Shown in pieces: positions 24,946 through 34,204 of a DNA stretch of 64,000 nt. Numbering within the stretch: position 1 is the first letter of the stretch; the number at the start of each line of letters is the position of its first letter. The stretch comes from JBJMHZ01 sp045807125 (GTDB lineage Bacteria > Actinomycetota > Actinomycetes > JAWWOL01), in contig JBJMHZ010000055.1 in NCBI GenBank assembly GCA_045807125.1, positions 1-64,000 of the forward strand. The letters are read 5' to 3'. The notes beneath the pieces were generated by a model, which saw only the letters and a list, made by a program, of their open reading frames with translations, made no database searches and was not told the DNA's origin. Made by a program: the position numbers and the translations under genes.

Positions 24946-25388
24946 GACGCGGGCCGGAGCGACGGGGCGTACGGCTCGAGCGCGCGCACCAGTGACTCGG
25001 GAACCCTGGTCGGCACCGTGCGGGTGTTCGGGCCGCGCATGCACGCGATCCGCTGCTGGCCACGGGCGACGAGAGTTCCGCCCGGCTCCGACCCCAGCCG
25101 CACGTAGTCGAACGCGAAGTGGATCTGCGTCTGCCCGAGCTCGATGAGCTCCATCCGGATGCTGAGCTCGTCGAACGCGGTGAGCTCGGCGTAGAACTCG
25201 CAGTCCACCTTGAGCGTGAAGAGCTTGAGGTCGTCCTGGAGCTCCGCAAGGATGTCCGGCGCCCGCTCCTTGAGGAACATCTCCCGGCAACGGCCCTGCC
25301 AGCGCAGGTAGTTGACGTAGTAGACGTTGCCGACCAGGTTGGTCTCCTCGAGGCCGACCGTGTGCCGGTACTCGTAGTAGCGCTCCAT
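24942..25388 (-). CDS. Enediyne thioesterase (SgcE10/CalE7 family)
   Basis: 148-aa hot-dog thioesterase. The N-terminal MERYYEYRHTVGLEETNLVG and the NVYYVNYLRWQGRCREMF block are the hallmark of enediyne PKS-associated thioesterases, which release the linear polyene from the PKS acyl carrier protein. It starts 2 bp after the PKS stop, and the two are always paired in enediyne clusters. Length equals that of the family (about 145-160). It overlaps the flavin reductase by 4 bp. Confidence 0.96.
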   Translation of the reverse strand: MERYYEYRHTVGLEETNLVGNVYYVNYLRWQGRCREMFLKERAPDILAELQDDLKLFTLKVDCEFYAELTAFDELSIRMELIELGQTQIHFAFDYVRLGSEPGGTLVARGQQRIACMRGPNTRTVPTRVPESLVRALEPYAPSLRPAS

Positions 25389-25390
25389 CG

Positions 25391-28300
25391 TCAGTCCCGC
25401 CCTTCGGCGAGGACGACGAAGACCGCGGGCTCCGTCGCCTCGCGCAAAGTCACCAGCGCCGTGGCGATGAGGAGAGCGCCCGAGGCGAAGACCGCCCAGC
25501 CGGGACGGCGGTCCGGCCGGAGGTCGAGCGGCGCGTCGGAGGTCAGGCCCGCCTTCTGCAGGCTCTCCAGCGCCCCCCAGACCCTGGTGCGCGCGGCGTC
25601 CGGATCCTCGCCGAGCTCCATCGCGACCAGGTCGGCGAGCGCCTCGTGCCGGCCGAGCAGGCTCGACCATGTCGCAGGGGTGAGCCGCTTGACGGTCTCC
25701 GCGTCGCAGCCGACCGTCCCGGCCGCCGCCACGCAGAGGGTCACCGACGCCCCGTGCGCCGCCGAGACCGACAGCGGCCCGTCGATCTCCGGACGGCCGT
25801 CCGGCCGGTAGCGAACGGTCACCGGCCGGCCCACCGTCCTGGCTGCCGCCAGCGCGGTGCGCGAGCGCCTGGCCTCGAGCGTGGACCCGCCGGGGTCGGC
25901 GCCGTCCGGCTCGACGACCACCGCAACGGAGGTACCGAGCAGCGTGCCGACCCACCGCTCCAGGTAGGGACCGAGCAGGGCCGGCACCCACGGTCCGCGC
26001 CCGTCGCCCCGCCGGACGGCCCGCAGCCGCAGCCCCTCCCACCGCTCGACCACGTCACCGGTCCGCGTGCGCACGGCGATGTCGTACGTGTAGAGGTCGC
26101 CGTCCTGGGACCGCTCGGTCGCGCAGTAGCGCAGCTCCTGCTCGTCGTCGATGGCGGCGCCCGCCGGGTGGACCCGGTCGATGCCCTCCGGCAGCAGGGT
26201 CGCGTCGGGGACGCACACCTGGTTGCCGTGCATGAGCGCGTCGCGCATCCCCGGGTCGCCGAGCAAGAGGCGACCGGGCAGGTAGCCCGCGAACCAGTCG
26301 GTGCCGCGGGTGGTCGCCACGACGGCGTCCACGTGCCTGGCGGCGGCCCGGTGGTAGCGACGCAGGCGCTCGAACCGCGGGCCCTGGAACAGCACGCCGC
26401 CGTACATCTCGGTGAGGGGATCCAGCGGCACCGCCGGAACGCCGTCGTCGATCTGGTCGGGCGGACCGGCCGGGACCGCCCGGTCGCCGAAGACGACCTG
26501 GGCCCGGAAGTGCTCGGCCGCGAACGCGGTCTCCGCGCTGCGGATGGTCACCGCGACACGGTCGTCGTCGACGACCACGGCGGCGATCCGCACCGTGGTG
26601 CTGCCGCCGGGCATGACGACGATCGGCCGGAGGAACTCGGCCCGCTCGATGACGGGCACGTCCGTCCGTCCGGTCACCGCCGTGGCCACCTGGACCATGG
26701 CCTCCATGCCGAAGACGGCGGGGAAGAGCATGTTGCCGTCGAGGTGGTGGTCGGGCAGGTACAGGTCCGTGCCGGCGGAGAGCTCCACCTCGGCGACGAG
26801 CTCGACGCCGTGGTAGCGGAGCAGCACGCGCTCCACGAACCGCAGCAGCGGAAGCTCCGGCACGTCGTACCGGACGGTGCCCACGCCCTCGGTGCGCCCG
26901 CTCACCACCGTGACGACAGGGGCGTCGGGATCGGTGACGAGGCGTCGCAGGATCGCGACGCCCTGGTCCGGCGTGACCGCCGTGACGCCCTGCCGGTTGA
27001 GCGACTCCACGACGGACAGCCGCTCGCCCATGCCGACGCCGGACCAGACCGACCACTCCACGCACAGGCAGCGGCAGTCGGGGTAGCGGTCGGCCATCTC
27101 CTGGGTCAGGTCGGCCAACCACTCGTTCGCCGTCGCGTAGTGCGCCTCGCCGGACAGGCCGGCCCTGCCGATGATGCTGCCGAAGGTCACGAGCAGCCGC
27201 AGCCGGTCCTTGTCGACGGCGTCGAGCACGTTGCGCAGCCCGTCGACCTTCGGCGCGAAGGTGCGCCGCAGGTCGTCCATCGCGAGAGCGGCGAGGCCCC
27301 CCGGCTCGTTGCGGCCCGCACCGTGCAGCAGGGCAGTGACGGGGCCGAGCGCGCCGGTGAGCTCCTCGACCGCTGCTCGTACGGCGGTGGCGTCGGTGAC
27401 GTCGGCGCGCGCGTACCTGACCGTCAGGCCGGCCTCGGCCATCCGTCGCAGGTTGGCGGCGAGCTCATCGTCGGTGGCGGGGTCGGAGCGGCCGAGCACG
27501 GCGACCTTTGCGCCCGCGTCCCCGGCCAGCGCCAGGGCGGACTCCGCCGTGATGCCCTTGCCGCCGCCGGTGACGAGCAGCACGTCGCCTGAGCCGAGCG
27601 GATCGATGCGGCGCGCCGGCCGCACCGGCATGGCCCGCAGCGTGGGCACCCGCCGGAGGCCCTGCTCGTCGTAGTGCGCCTCGCTGAAGCGCAGCGTGCC
27701 GGCCACCTCGGCGACCACGTGGGTCACCATCCGGTCGGCGTCCGGCGCGCCCGCCGGCAGGTGCACCACCGTCGTGCGCAGCTGGGGCGCCTCGAGGTGC
27801 AGCGTCCTCGCCAGCCCGGCGGCGCCCTGGCCCTGCTGCACCAGCACGAACCTGGTGCCAGCCGGGGCGGTCAGGGCGGCCTGCGCTCCCTCCAGGGCAA
27901 GCCGCAGGTCGTCCGGCGCGCACTGCGGGGGAAGGCAGACGAGCACTCCCCCGCCGACGCCGGCCCGCTGCAGCGCCGCGCGCAGCGGCTCGGCGAGCGG
28001 ATGCCCGTCGGTGGCCAGCGCCCGCCATGCGCCGTCGCCCTCGTGGCCCGACCTGGCCGGCACCGGCAGCTCGACGCGGTCCACCGCGAACGCCCGCGCC
28101 CACGCGGCCGCTCCGGCCACCTGGTCGGCACCGGCGTCCTCGGCCGGCTGCGCCAGCTCGGCGAGCGCGTCGAGCGTCTCGGCCAGCTCGCCGAGCGTGG
28201 CAGTGGCGAAGTTCGTCGGCGTCCGGCTGGGCGGGATGCCCACGTGCTGCGCGGCCTGGTTGACGATCTGGCCCACCGTGATCGAGCTCAGGTGCAGGTC

Positions 28301-31258
28301 GTCGAGCAGCCGGCTGCCGGGGTGGAGCATCTCCATCGGCAGCTCGGTGCGCTCGGCGGTGAGCCGGCGCAGCAGCTCCAGGCCGCCGCCCGGCCCCTCG
28401 GCCGGCGGGCCGCCGGCCGGCTCGGCAACGGTGGGGGCACCGGGGTTGGCTCCGGCCACCGCCCCGGCCATGGCTCCCGCCATGGCGCCGGCCGCCGTCG
28501 CGCTGACCGTCGCGGCTCCCGTGCCGCCGCGCACCTCGATCGACGGCGCCTGCTCGCACGGGTTGGCGAAGAAGCTGAGCTCCTTGCCGATCTCGATCGG
28601 GCGGAACAGCCGGCCGTGCAGGATGGCGGCCGGTGCGTCGGAGCAGCCGACGACGTACGCCGCGCCAACCACCCGCAGCAAGCTCGCCGCCGACTCGTCG
28701 TCGGTGTCGAGCGAGACCGCCGGCACCGCCGTGGTCTCGGCCGCGAGCGCGGAGAGGACGCGACCGGGTCCAGCCTCGACCCACAGATCGATGCCCTTGG
28801 CCGCGACGGCGACCGCCTCGGTGAACAGCACCGGCGCGGTGATCTGCGCCTGGAGCAGCGCGTGGATGTCGGCGTCGGACGGCAGCACCTCCCCCGTCAC
28901 GGTGGAGACGACCTGCCGGTCGACGCCGTCGAACGCGAGCTCGTCGAGCTGCGCGCGGAACGCGGCGGCGGCCGGTGCCACCAGCGGCGAGTGGAACGCG
29001 TGCGACACCGGCAGGCGAGTGGCCGTCACGCCGGCGGCCCGCGCCGCGCGCTCGAGCGCCTCCACCGCGTCCACCGATCCGGCGACGACGGTCTGCTCGG
29101 GCCCGTTGTAGCAGGCGACCACCACCGGCAGGTCGCCGATCAGCTCGATCACCGCCTCCGGCGCGGCGGCGAGGCTCGCCATGGTGCCCGACGCGCTGTG
29201 CGCGCGCATGGTGGCGCCCCTCGTCGACGCCACCCGAAGCAGCGTCTGCTCGTCCATGGCGCCGGCCCACTGCAGCGCGGAGAGCTCGCCGAGGCTGTGC
29301 CCGACGGCGACCGTCGCGTCGATGCCGAGGATCGACAGCGCGCGCACCGCCGCCGTCGAGCCGGTGACGATGCGCGGCTGGGCGACGTCGGTCGCCACCA
29401 TGTCGCCGGCCGTGGGCAGCGTCGCCCGCGCGTACGCCTCGGCCACCTCGGGGAACCGGCGGCGCAACGCACCGCCGCTCGTCCCGCGCCCGGAGCCCTG
29501 GCCGGGGAACAGCAGCCCGATCCGGCCGGGACCCGTGGCGTGGTCGAGGAACGCGAGGCCGTCGTCGGCGAACAGGCTCGTCTCGCCGGCGTCGAGGGCC
29601 GCCAGCAGCCGGCGCAGCCCGCGCTCGGCGTCGGTGCCGAAGCGGACCACGACAGCCGCGCGGTACGGGAGGTGGCGCAGCCCGTTGCCCAGCGCGCCGG
29701 CGAGGTCGGAGAGCTCGGCCATCGAGAGCTGGGGCACGAAGTCGGCGAGCTCGGCGATCCGCTCGCGCAGCTCCCGAGGCGAGCCGCCGTCGATCAGCAG
29801 CAGCTCGGCGTCCTGCACGGACGCCGCGATCGACCGCGAGCGCGGGTCGAGCGACGGCCGCCGCGTCCGGCCGGCCTGCTCCAGCACCACGTGGGTGTTG
29901 ATGCCGCCGAAGCCCATCGCGGAGACGCCGGCGCGGACGGGGGCGCCGGCCGGCCATGGCTCCGCCGTCCGCAGCACGCGCAGCGCACCGGCCTCGCCCT
30001 CGAGCACCGGATGCGGATCGACGCAGCCCACGGTCGGCGGCAGCACCTGGTGGTGCACCGCCATCGTCGCCTTGATGAGCCCGGCGATGCCGGCCGCGGC
30101 CTTGGTGTGGCCGATCATCCCCTTCACCGAGCTGATCGCGGCCGGTGCGGCCGCCGGGTCCGCGGCCGCCCGCGCACCTGCGATGGCCCGCAGCTCCGTG
30201 ACATCGCCGACGGCGGTGCCCGTGCCGTGACCCTCGAACATCGGCACCGTGTCGATGCCGAAGCCGGCCCGCTCGTACGCGCGACGCAGGGCGAGCTGGT
30301 GCCCGGCGAGCTCGGGCCGGGTGATGCCACCCTTGCCGTCGGAGGAGATGCCCCAGCCGGGGATGGTGGCGTAGATCCGGCGGTTGGCGGCGATGGCGTC
30401 GGTCTCCCGCATCAGCACGACCATCCCGCAGCCCTCGCCCGGCCAGAAGCCGTTGCACTCCCGGTCGTAGATGCGCATCTCGCCCTTGGCGAGCGCACCG
30501 GTCTTCGCGAAGCCGATGATCTCGAACGGGTCGATGGACAGGTCGACCCCGCCGACGACCGCCGCGTCGAGATCCCCGTCCAGCAAGGCCTTGCAGCCGG
30601 TGGCCACCGACAGCAGCGACGACGAGCACGCACCGTCGACGCTGTAGCCGCCGCCCTTGAAGTCGTAGTAGTTGCAGATCCGGCCGGCGATGGTGTTGGA
30701 CAGGCCGCCGGCGAGGGTGTCCTCGTTCGGCGCCGGGAACGGTGCCTTGTACGCCTGCTCGAGCTCGTCGAGCAGCGCGGCGAGCTCCTCCTCGTCCCAG
30801 CCCTTCTCCTTGAGCGTGCCGGCCACGGTGCGGCGGACGTACGGCCACCGCAGGCGCAGCACGTTGGCCCGCGTGAACTCGCCGGTGAGCGTGTTGCCCA
30901 CCACCACGCCGGTGCGCTCCAGCGGCAGGCCGTCAGCGTCGACGAAGCCGGCGTCGGCCAGCGCGCGGCTGGCGGTGTCCAGCGCCAGCCAATGGGTCAG
31001 GTCCGTGGACCGGTAGGTGCTGCCGGCGATGTGGTAGCGGGCGCGGTCGAACTCGTAGCCCTCGATGACCGCGGCGGTTGACGAGTAGAACCGGTCGGGC
31101 GCGGACGGGTCGGAATCCCAGTAGTCCTCCAGTCGCATGCGGACGTCGGGAAGGCGACGGAAGGCACGGCGGCCCGCTATCGCGTTCTCCCAGAGCTCCT
31201 TGGGCGAGGTGGCGTCCGGGTAGCGGCACGCCATCCCGACGATCGCGATCCTGCTCAT
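25391..31258 (-). CDS. pksE: Iterative enediyne polyketide synthase (PKSE)
   Basis: 1955 aa. KS about 1-460: Cys211 in DGACSSSLL, His344 in EGHGTGT, His384 in GMIGHTKAAAG. AT about 575-840: GHSLGE with Ser655, SHAFHS near 752. An Ala/Gly-rich linker (about 920-960) precedes the single ACP (about 960-1035, DLHLSSI, phosphopantetheine site probably Ser992). KR about 1220-1400: TGGGKG, Ser1361, Tyr1374. DH about 1490-1740: PDHHLDG with His near 1504, Asp1673. C-terminal PPTase about 1770-1940: GCDAE at 1850, WGALESLQK at 1894. This order is diagnostic of enediyne PKSs, which iteratively build a polyene that becomes the enediyne core. All catalytic residues looked for are present. It is ATGA-coupled to UnbU. 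Confidence 0.98.
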   Translation of the reverse strand: MSRIAIVGMACRYPDATSPKELWENAIAGRRAFRRLPDVRMRLEDYWDSDPSAPDRFYSSTAAVIEGYEFDRARYHIAGSTYRSTDLTHWLALDTASRALADAGFVDADGLPLERTGVVVGNTLTGEFTRANVLRLRWPYVRRTVAGTLKEKGWDEEELAALLDELEQAYKAPFPAPNEDTLAGGLSNTIAGRICNYYDFKGGGYSVDGACSSSLLSVATGCKALLDGDLDAAVVGGVDLSIDPFEIIGFAKTGALAKGEMRIYDRECNGFWPGEGCGMVVLMRETDAIAANRRIYATIPGWGISSDGKGGITRPELAGHQLALRRAYERAGFGIDTVPMFEGHGTGTAVGDVTELRAIAGARAAADPAAAPAAISSVKGMIGHTKAAAGIAGLIKATMAVHHQVLPPTVGCVDPHPVLEGEAGALRVLRTAEPWPAGAPVRAGVSAMGFGGINTHVVLEQAGRTRRPSLDPRSRSIAASVQDAELLLIDGGSPRELRERIAELADFVPQLSMAELSDLAGALGNGLRHLPYRAAVVVRFGTDAERGLRRLLAALDAGETSLFADDGLAFLDHATGPGRIGLLFPGQGSGRGTSGGALRRRFPEVAEAYARATLPTAGDMVATDVAQPRIVTGSTAAVRALSILGIDATVAVGHSLGELSALQWAGAMDEQTLLRVASTRGATMRAHSASGTMASLAAAPEAVIELIGDLPVVVACYNGPEQTVVAGSVDAVEALERAARAAGVTATRLPVSHAFHSPLVAPAAAAFRAQLDELAFDGVDRQVVSTVTGEVLPSDADIHALLQAQITAPVLFTEAVAVAAKGIDLWVEAGPGRVLSALAAETTAVPAVSLDTDDESAASLLRVVGAAYVVGCSDAPAAILHGRLFRPIEIGKELSFFANPCEQAPSIEVRGGTGAATVSATAAGAMAGAMAGAVAGANPGAPTVAEPAGGPPAEGPGGGLELLRRLTAERTELPMEMLHPGSRLLDDLHLSSITVGQIVNQAAQHVGIPPSRTPTNFATATLGELAETLDALAELAQPAEDAGADQVAGAAAWARAFAVDRVELPVPARSGHEGDGAWRALATDGHPLAEPLRAALQRAGVGGGVLVCLPPQCAPDDLRLALEGAQAALTAPAGTRFVLVQQGQGAAGLARTLHLEAPQLRTTVVHLPAGAPDADRMVTHVVAEVAGTLRFSEAHYDEQGLRRVPTLRAMPVRPARRIDPLGSGDVLLVTGGGKGITAESALALAGDAGAKVAVLGRSDPATDDELAANLRRMAEAGLTVRYARADVTDATAVRAAVEELTGALGPVTALLHGAGRNEPGGLAALAMDDLRRTFAPKVDGLRNVLDAVDKDRLRLLVTFGSIIGRAGLSGEAHYATANEWLADLTQEMADRYPDCRCLCVEWSVWSGVGMGERLSVVESLNRQGVTAVTPDQGVAILRRLVTDPDAPVVTVVSGRTEGVGTVRYDVPELPLLRFVERVLLRYHGVELVAEVELSAGTDLYLPDHHLDGNMLFPAVFGMEAMVQVATAVTGRTDVPVIERAEFLRPIVVMPGGSTTVRIAAVVVDDDRVAVTIRSAETAFAAEHFRAQVVFGDRAVPAGPPDQIDDGVPAVPLDPLTEMYGGVLFQGPRFERLRRYHRAAARHVDAVVATTRGTDWFAGYLPGRLLLGDPGMRDALMHGNQVCVPDATLLPEGIDRVHPAGAAIDDEQELRYCATERSQDGDLYTYDIAVRTRTGDVVERWEGLRLRAVRRGDGRGPWVPALLGPYLERWVGTLLGTSVAVVVEPDGADPGGSTLEARRSRTALAAARTVGRPVTVRYRPDGRPEIDGPLSVSAAHGASVTLCVAAAGTVGCDAETVKRLTPATWSSLLGRHEALADLVAMELGEDPDAARTRVWGALESLQKAGLTSDAPLDLRPDRRPGWAVFASGALLIATALVTLREATEPAVFVVLAEGRD

Positions 31259-32235
31259 GCCGGCACGGACTCCCTATTCGACGGGCCGGAGAGGGCGGGG
31301 GCGCTCTGATCACCGACGGCACGGTTCAGCTGCGCCTCGCGTGCCACGCGCGAGCGCTCCACGAAGTGCAGCGCCCAGAGGAAGCCGCCGCGAATGAGGC
31401 AGACCGTCGTGGTGGCGAAGAAGATGCCGTACGCGACGTGCGCGCTCATCAACAGCCCGTAGACGGTAGCGACACCGGCGCCGAACGCGATCTGCGAGCC
31501 GCGTTTCGACGGGCTCGTGCCCGGGTCGGTGACCATGTAGTTCGTGAACAGGACGAAGGCGATGCCGGTCATCATGGCCAGTCCGCCCTGGATCGACGTG
31601 CCGGTGAGCAGCCCGCGGAAGACCGCCTGGAGCGCGAACGTGACGAGCCATGCGCCGATGAGCCACATGCGGCCGGTCAGCATCCCGTTCAGCATGGTGC
31701 CGGCCATCAGGATGCCCACCACGATCAGCCAGTCGACGATGCCGTGCACGTGCTCGCTGAAGTGGTACGGCGGCGCGATGCTCGCCCAGGGGTAGACGAG
31801 CAGGATCGTCGTGATGCCGAGGTTCGACGGGTTCATGAAGTGCCGCAGCCGGCCGCGCACGGGCGCCCGCAGCATCCACTTGGCGCCGATGGCGACGACG
31901 ACGCCGAAGACCATCACCATGATGCGGTCGTTGACGTAGATCAGCATGTTCAGCGCGAGGCTGGTGATGTGCGCGGGGTAGAGGAACTCCCGCACCCCGC
32001 GCACGCCGTTGCCGAGGAATCGCGGCGTGCGGCGCTCGGCCCGCGACCCGATGAGCTCGAGTCCGATCTCCGTCGTGTAGCCGACGAGCAGGGCGATGAA
32101 GGGCCACACCCACGGCTGCTCGAAGCCGAGGACGGTGTAGCCGACGATGTTGAACACCGTGATCGAGAAGGCAAAGTTGCGAAGAGCGGTGACGACCTTC
32201 GCGTCGCGGTAGGGAGTCGGTGCAGGGTTCGCCAT
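31255..32235 (-). CDS. unbU: Enediyne-associated membrane protein UnbU (E5/CalT3-like)
   Basis: 326-aa polytopic protein with about eight or nine membrane helices. Family features include the HFMNPSNLGITTILLVYPWASIAPP stretch (positions about 131-155) and TDPGTSPSKRGSQ near residue 240. UnbU proteins resemble RnfD/NqrB-type electron-transport subunits and occur in all enediyne core cassettes; their biochemical role is unsettled. The ATG 32233-32235 has an AGGAGAAG site, 4 bp after the UnbV stop, and the stop overlaps the PKS start. Confidence 0.93.
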   Translation of the reverse strand: MANPAPTPYRDAKVVTALRNFAFSITVFNIVGYTVLGFEQPWVWPFIALLVGYTTEIGLELIGSRAERRTPRFLGNGVRGVREFLYPAHITSLALNMLIYVNDRIMVMVFGVVVAIGAKWMLRAPVRGRLRHFMNPSNLGITTILLVYPWASIAPPYHFSEHVHGIVDWLIVVGILMAGTMLNGMLTGRMWLIGAWLVTFALQAVFRGLLTGTSIQGGLAMMTGIAFVLFTNYMVTDPGTSPSKRGSQIAFGAGVATVYGLLMSAHVAYGIFFATTTVCLIRGGFLWALHFVERSRVAREAQLNRAVGDQSAPALSGPSNRESVPA

Positions 32236-32239
32236 GTCG

Positions 32240-34204
32240 TCACTTCTCCTTGGCGCTCGTGCCGAGCTCGATCGTGTGGCGGCCTGCGCTCATCACCATG
32301 TCCTGCTGGTGGAGCTGGCCGGTGCTGTCGCGCCACTGCAGATGGACCTTGAGCTGACCGCTGATGTTGCCAAGGCCGATATGCACCTCGTGGCTGCGCT
32401 TGCCGGAGTGGCCACCGCCGCCGTCGACGTGGGAGACGTACGTCCGCCCGTCGGGCGTCGTCACGGTCACCTCGGCGCCGATCGCCGGCGTGCCAGGGGC
32501 CTGCAGGAGTTGCGCAGCCTGGGACGGCACCGGCTGGCGGAACAGGTTCAGCTCGAGGTACGCGCCGGTCGAGGGACTGACGTTGTGGTAGAAGATCGGG
32601 GCGTCCCACTGCCGCGCCACGGCGAAGTCGAGCCGGCCGTCCCCGTCCGAGTCGCCGACCGCGATGCCACGGGTCGGCACCGGGATGGCGAGCCCCAGCT
32701 TGGGCGCCAGGTTCACGTACCGGCCGTCGGGCGCCTTGGCGAAGAAGTGCAGCTTCTGGTTGCCGCCGATGTCGTCGCCAGCATTGACGCGCGGCCACCA
32801 CCAGGGGTAGCGGACCAGCTCGTCGTTGGACGTCGCCATCTCCTGCAGCTGCGGCCAGCGGTCGGTCTTGCCCTTCACGAAGCCGGTCGCCTGGGCGATC
32901 TGCAGCTCACCGCTGTTGTCGAAGTCGGCCATCTTGACGTCCCAGCCCCAGCCGGACCACGACAGGTTCAACCCCGAGCTGTCGTCGCGGTACGCCGCCT
33001 TGCCGTCGCGCAGTTGCTCATGCATGTCGCTCGTGCTCTTCGCCGTGCTCATGAAGGCGAAGTTGCTCTCCTGGATGCCGAACGACGTCGTGATGTTGCT
33101 GACGAACATGTCGTCGATGCCGTCGTGGTTGAGATCGGCGAAGTCGACGCCCATGCCCTTGAACGAGTCGTTGCCGAGCCGCTTGGACTTGGGGATGAGG
33201 CCGTTGTGGCCCTGCTTGACGATCGCGAAGTCGATGTGGCCGGGCGTGGACCGGTTGTCGAGCAGCCGGTCGGGCCCGAAGTCCTGCGCCATGTAGAGCT
33301 CGGGCAGCCCGTCGCCGTCGAGGTCGTCGGCGGCCGCGCCCAGCACCCAGCCGGTAGCGGCCACGCGCGGGATGGCACCGGGCTGCTCCTTGAAGCTCAC
33401 GGTCGGAGCGGTGCCGCCGGTGCCACCGGTCCACCGGAGGACGTGGTCGAGGCCGCCGTTGAACCCGCGCGACAGCGAGTCGGGCATCACGACGCCGCCG
33501 TTCATCGACGGATCGAGCAGCGGCGAGTCGGGGAAGTAGTCGCCGATGTAGATGTCGTCGTGCCCGTCACCGTCGAAGTCGGCGACCGCTGCCGCGTTGG
33601 TGTTCCACAGCGGGCCGGTGTACCGCGTGGTCCCGACGTTAGGCACCAGCTCGGTCGGGCGGAACGAGCCGGCGGACAGCCCTGTCCGGCCGGGCAGCCC
33701 GAGGTAGACGATCGGCGTGCGGCCCCACCAGTAGACGAGCAGGTCGGTCCGGCCGTCCTCGTTGTAGTCGCCGGGGACGCAGCCCATCGGCGCCATCGTG
33801 CTGCTCATCGGCAACGGGCTCGGGTCCAGGGCGAACGGCGCGTACCGGCCCGACGCCTTGCCGGGCGTCGGGGTCACCATCACCTTGTCGAAGCGCGGGT
33901 CGGTGACGCACAGGTCGTTGGCCAGGCCGTCGCCGTCGATGTCGTCCATCGCGATCCCGGCACCCACCGACGAGATCCACGCGTCGATGCGGTCGTACGC
34001 CTTGTTCACCTTGCGGATCGACTGCTGCGGCAGCCCGCTCGGCAGCGCGATGGACATCGGCTGGAACGAGAACCGGGCGGCCAGGGCATTGGTGCTCGCG
34101 GCTGACGTCCCCGGCAGGCGAGCGACGATCAGCAGCGCGATCACCAGCAGCAGCGCGGCGACGCCGGCCAGTTGTCGACGGAGGAAGCGGACGGTCGTGG
34201 TCAT
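32240..34204 (-). CDS. unbV: Enediyne-associated protein UnbV (E4-like), VCBS/ASPIC domains
   Basis: 654 aa. An N-terminal membrane helix (about 10-28) probably exports and anchors the protein. The body is a beta-propeller made of calcium-binding-like FG-GAP/VCBS repeats (DDIDGDGL, GDYNEDGRTD, ADFDGDGHDD, DDLDGDGLPE, ADLNHDGIDD, GDSDGDGRLD). The C-terminus is the ASPIC/UnbV domain (PAIGAEVTVTT, DGGGGHSGKRS). It is a mandatory member of enediyne cassettes with unknown function. The start is ATG 34202-34204, coupled by ATGA to the DUF1702 gene; the larger open frame upstream is that gene's shadow. Confidence 0.94.
   Translation of the reverse strand: MTTTVRFLRRQLAGVAALLLVIALLIVARLPGTSAASTNALAARFSFQPMSIALPSGLPQQSIRKVNKAYDRIDAWISSVGAGIAMDDIDGDGLANDLCVTDPRFDKVMVTPTPGKASGRYAPFALDPSPLPMSSTMAPMGCVPGDYNEDGRTDLLVYWWGRTPIVYLGLPGRTGLSAGSFRPTELVPNVGTTRYTGPLWNTNAAAVADFDGDGHDDIYIGDYFPDSPLLDPSMNGGVVMPDSLSRGFNGGLDHVLRWTGGTGGTAPTVSFKEQPGAIPRVAATGWVLGAAADDLDGDGLPELYMAQDFGPDRLLDNRSTPGHIDFAIVKQGHNGLIPKSKRLGNDSFKGMGVDFADLNHDGIDDMFVSNITTSFGIQESNFAFMSTAKSTSDMHEQLRDGKAAYRDDSSGLNLSWSGWGWDVKMADFDNSGELQIAQATGFVKGKTDRWPQLQEMATSNDELVRYPWWWPRVNAGDDIGGNQKLHFFAKAPDGRYVNLAPKLGLAIPVPTRGIAVGDSDGDGRLDFAVARQWDAPIFYHNVSPSTGAYLELNLFRQPVPSQAAQLLQAPGTPAIGAEVTVTTPDGRTYVSHVDGGGGHSGKRSHEVHIGLGNISGQLKVHLQWRDSTGQLHQQDMVMSAGRHTIELGTSAKEK

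Noticed and set aside
27674..31081. A 1135-aa open frame on the plus strand opposite the PKSE, and similar long frames opposite other genes
   Set aside because: High-GC codon bias leaves the antisense frames open. The translations are Arg/Gly/Ala-rich without domains, while the minus strand encodes an intact PKS.
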